From assembly GCF_003253485.1 (NCBI RefSeq), contig NZ_QKTX01000004.1:186001-250000 (forward strand): a stretch of 64,000 nucleotides of DNA. Direction: 5' to 3'. Origin of the DNA: Algoriphagus aquaeductus (GTDB taxonomy: Bacteria; Bacteroidota; Bacteroidia; Cytophagales; Cyclobacteriaceae). Below the pieces are notes generated by a model. That model made no database searches. It was not told the DNA's origin and worked only from the letters and a program-made list of their open reading frames with translations. A program made the position numbers and the translations under genes. Below are positions 1 through 9,047 of this stretch, piece after piece. Numbering within the stretch: position 1 is the first letter of the stretch; every line of letters starts with the position of its first letter.

Positions 1-2
1 TC

Positions 3-455
3 ATGCGCCAAGCCATCGAATTGGCAAAAAATGGAATGGAAGCGGGAAATGGTGGACCTTTTGGCTGCGTGATCGTCAAAGACGAAGCGATCATCGGTCA
101 AGGCTCCAACATGGTCCTAAAAACCAACGATCCCACTGCCCACGCCGAAGTTGTAGCCATCCGTGAGGCCTGTAAAAACCTGAATAACTTCCAACTTGAA
201 GGCTGCGAAGTCTACACCTCTTGCGAACCTTGCCCCATGTGTTTGGGAGCAATTTTTTGGGCAAGACCTGCCAAAGTCTTCTACGCCTGCACCAAAGAGG
301 ACGCTGCTGATGCGGGATTTGACGATGAGTTTATCTATCAGGAAATTGAAATCACTCCTGAAAAGCGGCAGATTCCGATGATTGCTATGATGCGGGATGA
401 AAGTTTAAAAGCTTTCGAGCTGTGGAAAGAAAAGGGGGATAAGACGCTGTATTGA
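3..455 (+). CDS. Guanine deaminase-like nucleoside/base deaminase (probably N-terminally truncated by window edge)
   Basis: Zinc-dependent cytidine-deaminase-fold enzyme that hydrolytically deaminates a purine base, most likely guanine to xanthine. The zinc site is visible as HAE (about residue 47) and PCPMC (about residue 76), and the flanking residues (TSCEPCPMCLGAI, GFDDEFIY) resemble Bacillus GuaD more than the tRNA deaminase TadA. The protein as read is 150 residues and begins directly with the first helix. GuaD proteins usually have about seven more N-terminal residues, so the true start probably lies before base 1. Reaction assigned from family resemblance; cytosolic, purine salvage. 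Confidence 0.8.
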   Translation: MRQAIELAKNGMEAGNGGPFGCVIVKDEAIIGQGSNMVLKTNDPTAHAEVVAIREACKNLNNFQLEGCEVYTSCEPCPMCLGAIFWARPAKVFYACTKEDAADAGFDDEFIYQEIEITPEKRQIPMIAMMRDESLKAFELWKEKGDKTLY

Positions 456-570
456 AGTTGGGGAATTAGGAAGTTGGGGAGTGGATAAAAAAGTCAGAAG
501 TCAGAAAGCTAAAATGCCAAAGGAGTCCTGCCAAAAGCCTTACACTTTGACTGCTTCGATGATAATAGAG

Positions 571-602
571 AAACCCCAGCTATTTCTGACTGGTTTTTTT
601 AG
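571..602 (+). terminator. Weak possible terminator after the deaminase gene
   Basis: A short CCAG/CTGG stem is followed by seven T residues. The stem is short and imperfect, so this is tentative. Confidence 0.3.
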
Positions 603-626
603 ACAGGAACCCACAGCAAAATAGTC

Positions 627-1754
627 TTACTTCAGCGTGCAAAAAAGCAACAAAGGCGAATTTTGATCTATTGGGGTTTTAAGTTTTTTAGACAGGGCCT
701 GGATTTGAGAATCCGACATCCGCTCCAGTTTTTCTTGGTTTATAGTGAAAATCAATTCATCTCCTCGCCCCTTTCCAATAAGAAAAAGATCTACCTCCAC
801 ATCTCCGATTTTTACGATACGGAAGGTCTTGGTTTCCCCTGTGCTTTTTTCAATAATGGATTTCAAAAAATCCCCATTCCGAAATGAACCCAAAAAGTAC
901 GATAAAACATAGTGTTTAGTTGTTTCCTCCAAAAGGAAGGAATGAACCTTTTTATTCTCGTCATTCTGGATCAAATCAAACATTCGATTTTGATCGTTTG
1001 CAATTTGTTTTAACTCCGACTCGGTAATCGAAAACCCCTGAAAATCAACAAATAAATCCTCTTTTCTGGTTAAAAATCTGTCATATCGTTCTATTTTATT
1101 ACCAAGAGGGTAAACCACAGAAATCTGCTCGTTCAAAACAGACATGGATCGATCATTCCCAAATCCAAGACCCTCAAACTCTTTTTCAATTGGGACTTTA
1201 AATTCAAATTCATTAGATAAAATATCATAGGTTAAAAACTTATACCCCGAGCTCCCACTAGTTTGAAAAAGTATTTCATTCCCATTTAAAAACGAAAAGG
1301 AAAGCAACGTAAACGCAACTTCTTTTTTAATTGGAATCTCCCTCGAAAAGGCAAAAGATTCGGAATACACGATCATCTTCCTTGATTTCCTATCCAAAAT
1401 AAAAATCTCATTGCTTTCAGGGTTTACCTTGAAGTCCCAGATTTCCAGATACTCACCCGGACCTTCTCCCAGCGAATGAATTACAGGCTTAAAAACTCCT
1501 TTGGAACTTACCAATCCAACCTGCTGTCTTTTGCCATCCAAGATTAAGTAACCTTCTTCATATGGGATGACTCTGTAGACTGCCAATGGTAATTCTTCTC
1601 CGGAAAGATTCAAGGGCTTTGCCTTTGAAAAGACATCTTCAAATCTGATTGTTTGAGATTTGGGCAAAACTGTTATCGTATTGGCCTTTATGCTTGGGTC
1701 GATTGATTTGCATCCCAAAGAAAAAAGGAGGACAAAAAAGACTAAGTTTCTCAT
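627..1754 (-). CDS. 6-bladed beta-propeller lipoprotein
   Basis: Protein of 375 residues with a lipoprotein signal: a hydrophobic N-terminus ending in FSLGC, lipidated Cys at about residue 15. The body shows repeated blade-like strands (for example GLVSSKGVFKPVIHSLGEGPGEYLEIWDF) typical of the Bacteroidota 6-bladed beta-propeller family, whose members sit in the cell envelope and have no proven reaction. It is transcribed alone, with no partner gene close by, and its AT-richer DNA differs mildly from neighbouring housekeeping genes. Family assignment is fairly sure; function is unknown. Confidence 0.7.
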   Translation of the reverse strand: MRNLVFFVLLFSLGCKSIDPSIKANTITVLPKSQTIRFEDVFSKAKPLNLSGEELPLAVYRVIPYEEGYLILDGKRQQVGLVSSKGVFKPVIHSLGEGPGEYLEIWDFKVNPESNEIFILDRKSRKMIVYSESFAFSREIPIKKEVAFTLLSFSFLNGNEILFQTSGSSGYKFLTYDILSNEFEFKVPIEKEFEGLGFGNDRSMSVLNEQISVVYPLGNKIERYDRFLTRKEDLFVDFQGFSITESELKQIANDQNRMFDLIQNDENKKVHSFLLEETTKHYVLSYFLGSFRNGDFLKSIIEKSTGETKTFRIVKIGDVEVDLFLIGKGRGDELIFTINQEKLERMSDSQIQALSKKLKTPIDQNSPLLLFCTLK

Positions 1755-1820
1755 TTACGATCTAAAATAATTTCTTGCCAAAAACCATCACCTAAAGACT
1801 TCTCAAAATGTACAATTTAT

Positions 1821-1853
1821 GGCAAAAAAACAACCCAGTCATTTCTGACTGGG
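1821..1853 (-). terminator. Rho-independent terminator of ffh
   Basis: On the minus strand, GGGCCCAGTC and GACTGGG form a 7-bp GC-rich stem (CCCAGTC 1834-1840 with GACTGGG 1847-1853), followed by a T tract at 1824-1830. It lies 40 bp beyond the ffh stop codon. Confidence 0.85.
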
Positions 1854-1895
1854 CCCTTTAAATCCGAAATCGAAAATCCAAAATCGAAAATCGAC

Positions 1896-3236
1896 TTACC
1901 TTCTTCCCATTCCCGGAGGCACCATACGGCCCAAAGCCTGCTTGGCGCCACCCATCTTGTTCATCTGTTTCATCAGCTTGCGCATGTCGTCAAACTGCTT
2001 CATGAGGTTGTTGACTTCGGTGATCGTCCTGCCCGAACCGTCGGCGATGCGCTTTCTTCGGCGGCCATCGATGATGTCCGGATTCTGACGCTCTTTAGGG
2101 GTCATGCTGCGGATAATCGCTTCGATCGGCTTGAAGGAATCGTCATCGATATCCAAGCCTTTCATCGCCTTACCCATTCCAGGAATCATCCCGATCAGGT
2201 CCTTGATGTTACCCATCTTTTTCACCTGCTCGAGCTGGGAAAGGAAATCGTCAAAGTTGAAATTGTTTTGACGGATTTTGGCATTGATCCGCTTCGCTTC
2301 GTCCTCATCAAAAGACTGCTGGGCACGCTCCACGAGGGAGATTACGTCACCCATGCCGAGGATTCGCTGTGCCATACGATCGGGATGGAAGACGTCCAGG
2401 TTTTCCATCTTTTCACCCGTGGAGATGAATTTGATCGGCTTGTTGACTACGTGACGGATCGAAATTGCCGCACCACCACGCGTATCACCGTCCAATTTGG
2501 TCAGGACCACTCCGTCAAAATCCAATCGCTCGTCAAAGGTCTTAGCCGTATTCACCGCATCCTGACCTGTCATCGAGTCTACGACGAAAAGTGTCTCTGA
2601 AGGATTGAGTGCTTTTTTCAACTCCTCAATCTCCTTCATCATCTGCTCATCCACCGCCAAACGACCCGCAGTATCGACTACAACGGTCTTTTTGCCGGTC
2701 TTCTTCGCATAGGCTATCGCATTGTTGGCGATCTGAAGCGCGTTTTTATTTTCCGGCTCGGCATAAACCTCCACACCAATCTGCTCCCCGAGCACTTTCA
2801 GCTGATCAATCGCCGCAGGTCGGTAGATATCACAGGCTACCAATAGCACCTGTCTGCCCTGTCTTTTCAAAAAGCTACCGAGCTTTCCGGTAAAAGTCGT
2901 CTTACCCGAACCCTGCAAACCCGAGATTAGAATCACGGAAGGATCGCCACTGAGTTTGATGTCGACTTTGGAACCGCCCATGAGTTTGGTCAGCTCCTCT
3001 TGGGTGATTTTTACCAGGAGTTGACCCGGGGAAACAGAGATCAAGACGTCCCGGCCCATGGCCTCGTCTTTGATCTTGTCGGTGACTTCCTTGGCTACTT
3101 TATAGTTGACGTCGGCATCGATCAGGGCTCTTCTGATCTCCTTTACGGTAGATGCGACGTTGATTTCGGTGATTTTTCCGGTTCCTTTCAGGGTTTTGAA
3201 AGCCCGGTCCAGCTTCAAACTTAAATTATCAAACAT
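1896..3236 (-). CDS. ffh: Signal recognition particle protein Ffh (SRP54)
   Basis: GTPase of the signal recognition particle; it binds signal sequences on ribosomes and, with SRP RNA, targets membrane proteins to FtsY. At 446 residues it has the usual length. Visible are the N domain (1-90), the P-loop GLQGSGKTT at 106-114, DTAGR at 188-192, TKLDGD in the G domain, and the Met-rich M domain ending in GMGRR with the GMIPGMGKAMKG loop. A single-gene unit with its own terminator, and a TACTTTTG box at 3259-3266 suggests its promoter. Essential housekeeping gene; identification is secure. Confidence 0.97.
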   Translation of the reverse strand: MFDNLSLKLDRAFKTLKGTGKITEINVASTVKEIRRALIDADVNYKVAKEVTDKIKDEAMGRDVLISVSPGQLLVKITQEELTKLMGGSKVDIKLSGDPSVILISGLQGSGKTTFTGKLGSFLKRQGRQVLLVACDIYRPAAIDQLKVLGEQIGVEVYAEPENKNALQIANNAIAYAKKTGKKTVVVDTAGRLAVDEQMMKEIEELKKALNPSETLFVVDSMTGQDAVNTAKTFDERLDFDGVVLTKLDGDTRGGAAISIRHVVNKPIKFISTGEKMENLDVFHPDRMAQRILGMGDVISLVERAQQSFDEDEAKRINAKIRQNNFNFDDFLSQLEQVKKMGNIKDLIGMIPGMGKAMKGLDIDDDSFKPIEAIIRSMTPKERQNPDIIDGRRRKRIADGSGRTITEVNNLMKQFDDMRKLMKQMNKMGGAKQALGRMVPPGMGRR

Positions 3237-3258
3237 GCTGCTTTTCGGCTATTTGGTG

Positions 3259-3266
3259 CAAAAGTA
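3259..3266 (-). promoter_or_regulatory. Bacteroidota-type -7 box for ffh
   Basis: The minus strand reads TACTTTTG, an exact match to the Bacteroidota sigma-A -7 consensus TAnnTTTG, 23 bp upstream of the ffh start. No clear -33 TTTG is present. Confidence 0.5.
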
Positions 3267-3299
3267 ATCAATTTGGGCGTTTGGGAAGGAAAATATATG

Positions 3300-3430
3300 G
3301 GAAATAAGAAAGGAAGACGGGAGACCCCACCACGGCGGGCAGGCGAAGACGGAAGTGATTGTCCGATGTCGGTTGACCGATGACCGATGCGGTAAAGCGG
3401 GAAGACGGGAGACCGAAGACCGAAGGAATG
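3300..3430. repeat. Intergenic short-word repeat tract
   Basis: Between ffh and yfhO the sequence is made of recurring short words: GACGGGAGACC occurs twice, GACCGATG twice, and GACCGAAG as a near-variant. The same words recur at 21.7, 36.4 and 56.3 kb. No gene is supported here. Confidence 0.6.
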
Positions 3431-3520
3431 AAAAATCTGTGAGAACATCTTGAAATCTTATCTTCTCGCTCTTTCCCCCGAAATCCCTAATTTGCACCCT
3501 GAACGTATCTCACGGCCTGC

Positions 3521-5935
3521 ATGAAACTCCAATTTCAGAAAGACATTCTTCCCCATCTGCTCGGGGTCATCCTCTTTTACCTCATCGTTGTCCTGTACTT
3601 TTCACCGATGGTATTCGATGGGAAAATCATCTTCCAAAGCGATATCCTCCAATGGGAAGGTTCGGCCAAAGAGGTCCTCGACTACCGGGCTGCCACCGGC
3701 GAACAAGCCCTCTGGACCAATCGCATGTTTGGCGGAATGCCTACCTACTTCATTTCTTTGGAGTTTGCAGGAGACATCACCAACCTGCTGATTTCAGTCC
3801 TGACTCTGGGCCTTCCCCACCCGATCAACGGACTCTTTTTCGGAATGCTAGGCATGTATGTGTTGCTTTTGAGCTTCCAGGTCAGACCCACTTTCTCTAT
3901 CGCGGGGGCGATCGCATTTTCCTTCAATACTTACAACCTACTTTCTCTAGAGGCAGGTCACAACGCTAAAATCTGGGCAGTTTGCCTGATTCCTTTGATT
4001 CTGGCAGGTATCCATCTGGCTTTTGAGCGTAAACGGATCCTTGGAGCAGCCCTTCTGGCACTCGGACTTTTGCTCCAACTCAAATTCAACCACCTCCAAA
4101 TCACCTACTACACGCTGATCATATCGGTGATTTATGTGCTAGTCCGATTGGTGTTTGACTGGAAAAAAGAAGGAATTGGCAGCCTGTCCAAGACCATTGG
4201 GTTTTTGGTTATTGGAGCTGTTTTGGCAGTGGGAGGAAATCTCGGAAGACTGGCCACAGCTCTTGAATACAGTCCCTACTCTACCCGGGGAAAAGCGACT
4301 TTGGAAAGCACCTCTTCCGGCTTGGACAAGGACTACGCATTTGGCTGGTCAAACGGAATTTTGGAAACCCTAACCTTGGTCGTACCAGACTTCTATGGAG
4401 GAGGAAGCAACACGCCTCTTCCCAAAGATTCCGCTTCCGAAAAGGCGCTCCGGGCTCAAGGACTCGACCCCGCCCAAATCAATGGATTTATCCAAGGTGC
4501 TCCGACCTATTGGGGGGATCAGCCTTTTACGGGCGGACCGATCTATGGCAGCGTGATCTTGGTTTTCTTGGCGGTTTTGGGGATTTGGGCTGCTCCAAAA
4601 GAAAGCCTGATCACCTTCGGCACCATCATCGTGCTCTCCCTGATGCTGAGTTGGGGAAAAAACCTGGCTTGGTTTAACTACCTGTTATTTGACATTTTGC
4701 CGGGATACAACAAGTTTCGGGCAGTATCCATGGCACTTGGTATGACGTTGTTTGCCGTGCCGGTATTGGGAATGATCGCTTTGGAAAGACTGACCCAAAC
4801 CAAAGAACTCAAGCCTTTACTGATTTCCGGAGGAATTGTGGCCGGATTGACCTTGATTTTGGCGGTCGCGGCAGGTGCATTTTTCCGATTTGAAGGGGCA
4901 GCCGATGCTAATTTCCCGGATTGGTTGGTGACAGCTATGAAGGCTGACCGAAAGAGTATGCTTTCTTCCTCGGCTTGGAAAAGTTTTGCTTTTGTAGCAC
5001 TCGCTATCGGATTGATTTATTTTTACCTGAAAGGCAAAATTTCAGAGCTGATTCTGGGTGCCGGCCTGATTGCCCTGATCACCATGGATGTGTGGACGAT
5101 CAACCGTCGTTATTTGAATGCGGAGTCTTTCCAGGGAAATCCTTCGAGACAGTTTTTCGCAGAAACTCCTGCCGAGCAATCCCTTGCCCAAGATCAGGGC
5201 TATTTTCGAGTGTTGCCGCTCACGGAAGGACTGACCCAAGGCGCCCGAACCAGCTACCGATTCAATAGTTTGGGAGGCTATCATGGTGCAAAGCTTCGCC
5301 GCTACCAAGACTTAGTCGATAATCGCCTTCAATTTGAATTGCAGGAGTTTGTGAAAAAAGCTCAGGAAGGAAATTTTGACTGGGAATCCATTGGCACCAT
5401 CAACATGCTCAATACCAAATACCTGATTGCCGGAAATGAGGCCAACGGGATATTTGAAAATCCTGAAGCCAATGGCCCGGCTTGGGTTCCGACAGTGATT
5501 GTTCCGGTCACTAGTAACCAAGCCGAAATGGATCAACTGGGACAGATCCATACCAAAACCCAAGCCACCCTGAATACCCAAGAATTTGGCGAAGTGAAGG
5601 CAGGTTCGGGAGTGGTCAATCTCACCAGCCACAGCCCTAACGAACTGAAATACCAAGCCGAAATGGCTCAGGGAGGATTGGTGGTATTTTCCGAAATCCA
5701 CTATCCAGAGGGCTGGACGGCCACCATCGACGGGCAGGAAGCCAAGATCCTTCGGGTCAATTACCTGCTGAGAGGATTGGAAATTCCTCAGGGTTCCCAT
5801 GAAATTGTCTTTACCTTTGCCCCATCTAGTTACTATGCGACCAAGACTCCCATGGTCATTTTCCAGTATTTGATCGTGTTGACTTTGATTGCAGGCGTTT
5901 TCTTCACTTACAAAAAATCCGATGCAGCAGCCTGA
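3521..5935 (+). CDS. YfhO family membrane protein
   Basis: Large polytopic membrane protein of 804 residues with about twelve hydrophobic segments, from residue 12 onward. A large C-terminal extracytoplasmic domain (about 520-780) is followed by a last membrane segment. It resembles Bacteroidota YfhO proteins, related to GT-C-fold glycosyltransferases; in Firmicutes YfhO acts in lipoteichoic acid glycosylation, so a role in envelope or glycolipid glycosylation is an inference. It overlaps the downstream methyltransferase by 14 bp, indicating co-transcription and translational coupling. The ATG start at 3521 precedes the first membrane segment directly. Confidence 0.8.
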   Translation: MKLQFQKDILPHLLGVILFYLIVVLYFSPMVFDGKIIFQSDILQWEGSAKEVLDYRAATGEQALWTNRMFGGMPTYFISLEFAGDITNLLISVLTLGLPHPINGLFFGMLGMYVLLLSFQVRPTFSIAGAIAFSFNTYNLLSLEAGHNAKIWAVCLIPLILAGIHLAFERKRILGAALLALGLLLQLKFNHLQITYYTLIISVIYVLVRLVFDWKKEGIGSLSKTIGFLVIGAVLAVGGNLGRLATALEYSPYSTRGKATLESTSSGLDKDYAFGWSNGILETLTLVVPDFYGGGSNTPLPKDSASEKALRAQGLDPAQINGFIQGAPTYWGDQPFTGGPIYGSVILVFLAVLGIWAAPKESLITFGTIIVLSLMLSWGKNLAWFNYLLFDILPGYNKFRAVSMALGMTLFAVPVLGMIALERLTQTKELKPLLISGGIVAGLTLILAVAAGAFFRFEGAADANFPDWLVTAMKADRKSMLSSSAWKSFAFVALAIGLIYFYLKGKISELILGAGLIALITMDVWTINRRYLNAESFQGNPSRQFFAETPAEQSLAQDQGYFRVLPLTEGLTQGARTSYRFNSLGGYHGAKLRRYQDLVDNRLQFELQEFVKKAQEGNFDWESIGTINMLNTKYLIAGNEANGIFENPEANGPAWVPTVIVPVTSNQAEMDQLGQIHTKTQATLNTQEFGEVKAGSGVVNLTSHSPNELKYQAEMAQGGLVVFSEIHYPEGWTATIDGQEAKILRVNYLLRGLEIPQGSHEIVFTFAPSSYYATKTPMVIFQYLIVLTLIAGVFFTYKKSDAAA

Positions 5936-6647
5936 GGAAAAAGACAAAGTCGTCAGCTTTTATGATCAATTTGCCGAAAAGCAGGCAAAGACGGGCATCA
6001 ATTCCCGGCATTTGAGCATTTTGGATAAAGTGAAGCAAGCCGGGCTTCAAAATAATCACCGGATTTTGGAGGTAGGCTGCGGGATCGGTACCGTTTCCCA
6101 TCTGTTGGCTACGCAAGTTCCCCAAGGGAAGGTTTTGGCGGTAGACATTTCTCCTGAAAGCATCGAGAAAGCAAAAGTCCTCTGGAAAGATCAAAAAAAC
6201 CTCAATTTTGAGGTTTCGGACATGTCGGACTTTGACAAAAAAGGAGAAACCTTCGACTTCTTCGTGTTTCCCGACGTGTTGGAGCACATTCCGGTCGACC
6301 AGCACCTCCGTCTTTTCCAGAATATCCAGAAGCATTCTCATACAGACTCTGTGATTTTCATTCACATTCCTGCCCCAAGATATTTGCAATGGATGATCGA
6401 AAACGAACCGGAAAAACTCCAAGTCATCGATCAGCCTTTGGACTCGGGGGACTTGATCAAAAGCATCACGTCAAACGGCTTTTTCCTGGAGAAAATGGAA
6501 ACCTATAGTCTTTTCTTCGAAGAAAAAGACTATCAATATTTTGTCTTCCGATCAGCCAAACCTTTGCGCAGCTCCACTCCAAAAAGCAAATGGGCAGTGC
6601 TCAAAGAACGAATTCGAATCCGCCTGAAATACGGCCTCACCAAGTAA
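5922..6647 (+). CDS. Class I SAM-dependent methyltransferase
   Basis: SAM-binding Rossmann protein of about 241 residues. Motif I is VGCGIGTV (about residues 52-60) and motif II the acidic LAVDIS; the motif IV region reads FVFPDVLEHIP. This pattern fits methyltransferase domain families acting on small molecules, lipids or sugars; the substrate cannot be read. I chose the ATG at 5922, which overlaps the yfhO stop by 14 bp, instead of the in-frame ATG at 5889 inside yfhO. Coupling to yfhO hints at a shared envelope-glycan or lipid role (inference). Confidence 0.8.
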   Translation: MQQPEEKDKVVSFYDQFAEKQAKTGINSRHLSILDKVKQAGLQNNHRILEVGCGIGTVSHLLATQVPQGKVLAVDISPESIEKAKVLWKDQKNLNFEVSDMSDFDKKGETFDFFVFPDVLEHIPVDQHLRLFQNIQKHSHTDSVIFIHIPAPRYLQWMIENEPEKLQVIDQPLDSGDLIKSITSNGFFLEKMETYSLFFEEKDYQYFVFRSAKPLRSSTPKSKWAVLKERIRIRLKYGLTK

Positions 6648-6661
6648 TAAAATCGAAAAAT

Positions 6662-7186
6662 ATGAAAATCAACACTAATACGGTGGTCGGCTTGACCTAC
6701 GAACTCAAGGTCAGCAAAGAAGAGGACGGCATCGAATCGGCACCTTTCAGCGTGGAAATCCGCGATGAAGAAGATCCTTTTTACTTTCTATTTGGCATGA
6801 GTGGCCTGCCTGAAAAGTTTGAAGAGCTTTTGGAAGGAAAAGAAGAAGGAGAAGACTTTTCATTTACCCTGACCATGGCAGATGCCTATGGAGAGCCCGA
6901 TGAAGAATTGGTCATCACCCTGCCCAAAGAGCAGTTTTCAGGTGAAAGAGGATTTTCTCCGGAAATGCTGGAAGAAGGAAACTTCCTACCCTTGATGGAT
7001 GAAAACGGCTACAGCATGCAGGCTAAAATCCTAAAAGATTTGGGAGAGCAGTTGCTCCTAGACTTCAATCATCCTTTGGTAGGTTTCGACCTACATTTTG
7101 AGGGGAATATCATGGAAGTGCGTGAAGCCACCAAAGAAGAAATCAAGCACGGTCATGTGCACGGAGAGCATGGAGCGCATGATTGA
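6662..7186 (+). CDS. SlyD-like FKBP-type peptidyl-prolyl isomerase
   Basis: About 174 residues from the ATG at 6662. The sequence follows the SlyD plan: a short FKBP half (VGLTYELKV), an acidic insert-in-flap region (GEDFSFTLTMADAYGEPDEELV), the second FKBP strand (HPLVGFDLHFEGNIMEVREAT), and a His-rich tail (HGHVHGEHGAHD) that in SlyD relatives binds nickel or other metals. Cytosolic proline isomerase and chaperone. It lies 14 bp after the methyltransferase and is probably the last gene of the yfhO unit, because a strong terminator follows. Confidence 0.85.
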   Translation: MKINTNTVVGLTYELKVSKEEDGIESAPFSVEIRDEEDPFYFLFGMSGLPEKFEELLEGKEEGEDFSFTLTMADAYGEPDEELVITLPKEQFSGERGFSPEMLEEGNFLPLMDENGYSMQAKILKDLGEQLLLDFNHPLVGFDLHFEGNIMEVREATKEEIKHGHVHGEHGAHD

Positions 7187-7222
7187 TAACTTAGAAACAA
7201 GAGATTAGAGACAAGAAACCAG

Positions 7223-7252
7223 ACCGTCGGGCAATCCCTGACGGTTTTTTTT
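7223..7252 (+). terminator. Rho-independent terminator after the SlyD-like gene
   Basis: CCGTCGGG pairs with CCCTGACGG (one bulged T) around a CAAT loop, followed by eight T residues. It ends the yfhO-methyltransferase-SlyD unit. Confidence 0.85.
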
Positions 7253-7476
7253 CACCGCAGAGCCGCAGTGGCCGCAGAGAATTTGGAAAAGTATTCAGTC
7301 AAAGTGATCAGTTTCAAGCTTTACCACCTGGTTATTTTTAACCGAGGTCGAAAATGGAGATTTAGTCAAAACGATCAGTATCGAAATAAAGTGACTTCCT
7401 TAGTAATCACTTCCGACTAAGAGACTCTCGGAAAACTTAAAACCTCTGCGTTTTCTGCGTCTCAGCGGTGAATTTT
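7253..7476. repeat. MITE-like element with long inverted ends
   Basis: The left end reads TTCACCGCAGAG then CGCAG and CGCAGAG words; the right end, read on the minus strand, is TTCACCGCTGAG with the same CGCAG and CGCAGAG spacing. About 27 bp of terminal inverted repeat match with few differences. The roughly 220-bp element encodes nothing and fills the gap between two convergent genes. A related element lies at 42084-42256. Confidence 0.6.
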
Positions 7477-8434
7477 AAGACTTCAACACCAATACTTTTT
7501 CCTCATCGAAGTGCAGGTACACCCGATCGCCTACTTGGTATTTACGGATCGGATCATCTACTTCCCAGATATGCCCCCCTTCCCGAAGCCGGATCAACAG
7601 CGAATTGTAATGCACCAAGTACCTCAAATCCACCACATGCCCCATTAATTCTCCTCGGGTACGAAGTCGTACATCAGCGGGACGCAGGTAGCTGTTGAAT
7701 CGGTCGGGAATGAGGTTGATGGGAGAAAAAAGCCTCGCTACGTAGCGGGATTTGGGGTGCTCGCATAGGTCTTTGGAATTGCCTTTTTGCACTACTTTTC
7801 CCTTTTGCAAAATCAAAAGTGAGTCGGTCAGACGCAGGGCATCGTCCAAGTCATGCGTCACAAAGATGACCGTGGTGCCCATTTCTTTCAGCAATTCCTT
7901 CAGCTCAAAAATCAATTTCCGCTTTTGGATAGCATCCAAGTGACTGAAGGGCTCGTCCAAGAGCAAAACCTCGGGTTCCACGGCCAAAGCCTGCGCAATG
8001 GCTACCTTTTGCTGTTGACCTCCGCTGAGTTGCCTGGGTAAGCGATCCTTGTAATTTTCCAACCCAAACTGAATCAGCAAACGATTGACCCGCTGTTCCC
8101 GGTACTTGGTATCGAACTGAAGCAAGGGTCGGTTGATGTTTTCCTCCACCGTCGAGTTGGGAAAAAGCTGGTAATCCTGATGGATAAGTTTGATCTCGTC
8201 ATAGCCCGGCACTAATTTTTGAGCAGGATTTTCGATGAGGTTTTCCCCTAAAAAGACTTCTCCTCCACTTTGTACCATCAAGCCTGCAATCATCCTCAGG
8301 AGGGTGCTTTTTCCCGATCCACTTTCTCCTACGATGGACAAAAACTCCCCTCGAGCCAATTCCAGTGAAAAGTCATGCAAAGCCACATGAAAATCATAGG
8401 ATTTGGAAAGGTGGCGGATGGAGAGGAAGGTCAT
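7475..8434 (-). CDS. ABC transporter ATP-binding protein (PotA/FbpC-like)
   Basis: ATPase subunit of about 319 residues from the ATG at 8434; a 9-residue-longer start exists at 8461. It shows Walker A GESGSGKST, Q-loop HQDYQLFP, signature LSGGQQQKVAIAQAL, Walker B VLLLDEPFSHLD and the H-loop FVTHD. A C-terminal extension of about 80 residues with ADVRLRT and GDRVYLHFDEEKV resembles the TOBE domain of polyamine, iron and molybdate importers. No permease or binding protein is adjacent, so it is an orphan subunit here and its substrate is unknown. Confidence 0.85.
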   Translation of the reverse strand: MTFLSIRHLSKSYDFHVALHDFSLELARGEFLSIVGESGSGKSTLLRMIAGLMVQSGGEVFLGENLIENPAQKLVPGYDEIKLIHQDYQLFPNSTVEENINRPLLQFDTKYREQRVNRLLIQFGLENYKDRLPRQLSGGQQQKVAIAQALAVEPEVLLLDEPFSHLDAIQKRKLIFELKELLKEMGTTVIFVTHDLDDALRLTDSLLILQKGKVVQKGNSKDLCEHPKSRYVARLFSPINLIPDRFNSYLRPADVRLRTRGELMGHVVDLRYLVHYNSLLIRLREGGHIWEVDDPIRKYQVGDRVYLHFDEEKVLVLKS

Positions 8435-8567
8435 CGGAAAATCGAAATTGCGTGCATCCAAAAATGGTCAAAAAGAAGGGGAATTCTAGATACATTCTTT
8501 TTTCTTGCGTAAAAAATGAACTTCAACAGATTTGTTATATATTAATAGCATAATTGCTTCAAACAGT

Positions 8568-9047
8568 ATGAGTTTAGCCAGAAAAAAATTCAATCCCAGC
8601 TCCCCGTCTGAAAAGAATAAAGCCTCCAAAAGTTGGATTCTGGAAACAGAGGGGAGAAATTATTCTTGGAAATCTAAACTGGAAAGGGTAGCGATAAGCC
8701 GTGAAGGGGTTCCTTTCAGTGCTTTAGAAGTGATCGGAAAAAAAATCAATTTACCGATCCGCGATGTGTTAACCCTTTTTGACATTCCTCAGACCACTTA
8801 CAACAAAAAGCGCCGTGAAAATGCCCTTCTTGGGGGAAAGGAAACAGAGGCAGTTTTGATGATTACCGAAATTCTGGATTTTGGGATAGAGGTTTTTAAT
8901 GGAGAAACTGAAAAATTCCTTCGCTGGCTTAAAAAGCCAAACCAGTCCTTGGGAGGGATGAGCCCTGAGAGTTTTTTTGATTCGATCACTGGAATTCAGG
9001 AGGTGAAAAACTGTCTGAATAGGCTGGAATACGGGAATTTAGCCTAA
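8568..9047 (+). CDS. Antitoxin, Xre/MbcA/ParS family (RES partner)
   Basis: About 159 residues. The C-terminal half has the MbcA/ParS toxin-binding signature: ITEILDFGIEVFNGETEKFLRWLKKPNQSLGGMSPESFFDSITG (in outline), with an Xre-like helical part before it (VLTLFDIPQTTYNKKRR). It neutralises the RES toxin and normally represses its own promoter. The start was set at 8568 (MSLARKK), since the longer 8532 start is in an AT-rich leader. Its TAA stop shares one base with the toxin ATG (TAATG), so the pair is translationally coupled. Confidence 0.88.
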   Translation: MSLARKKFNPSSPSEKNKASKSWILETEGRNYSWKSKLERVAISREGVPFSALEVIGKKINLPIRDVLTLFDIPQTTYNKKRRENALLGGKETEAVLMITEILDFGIEVFNGETEKFLRWLKKPNQSLGGMSPESFFDSITGIQEVKNCLNRLEYGNLA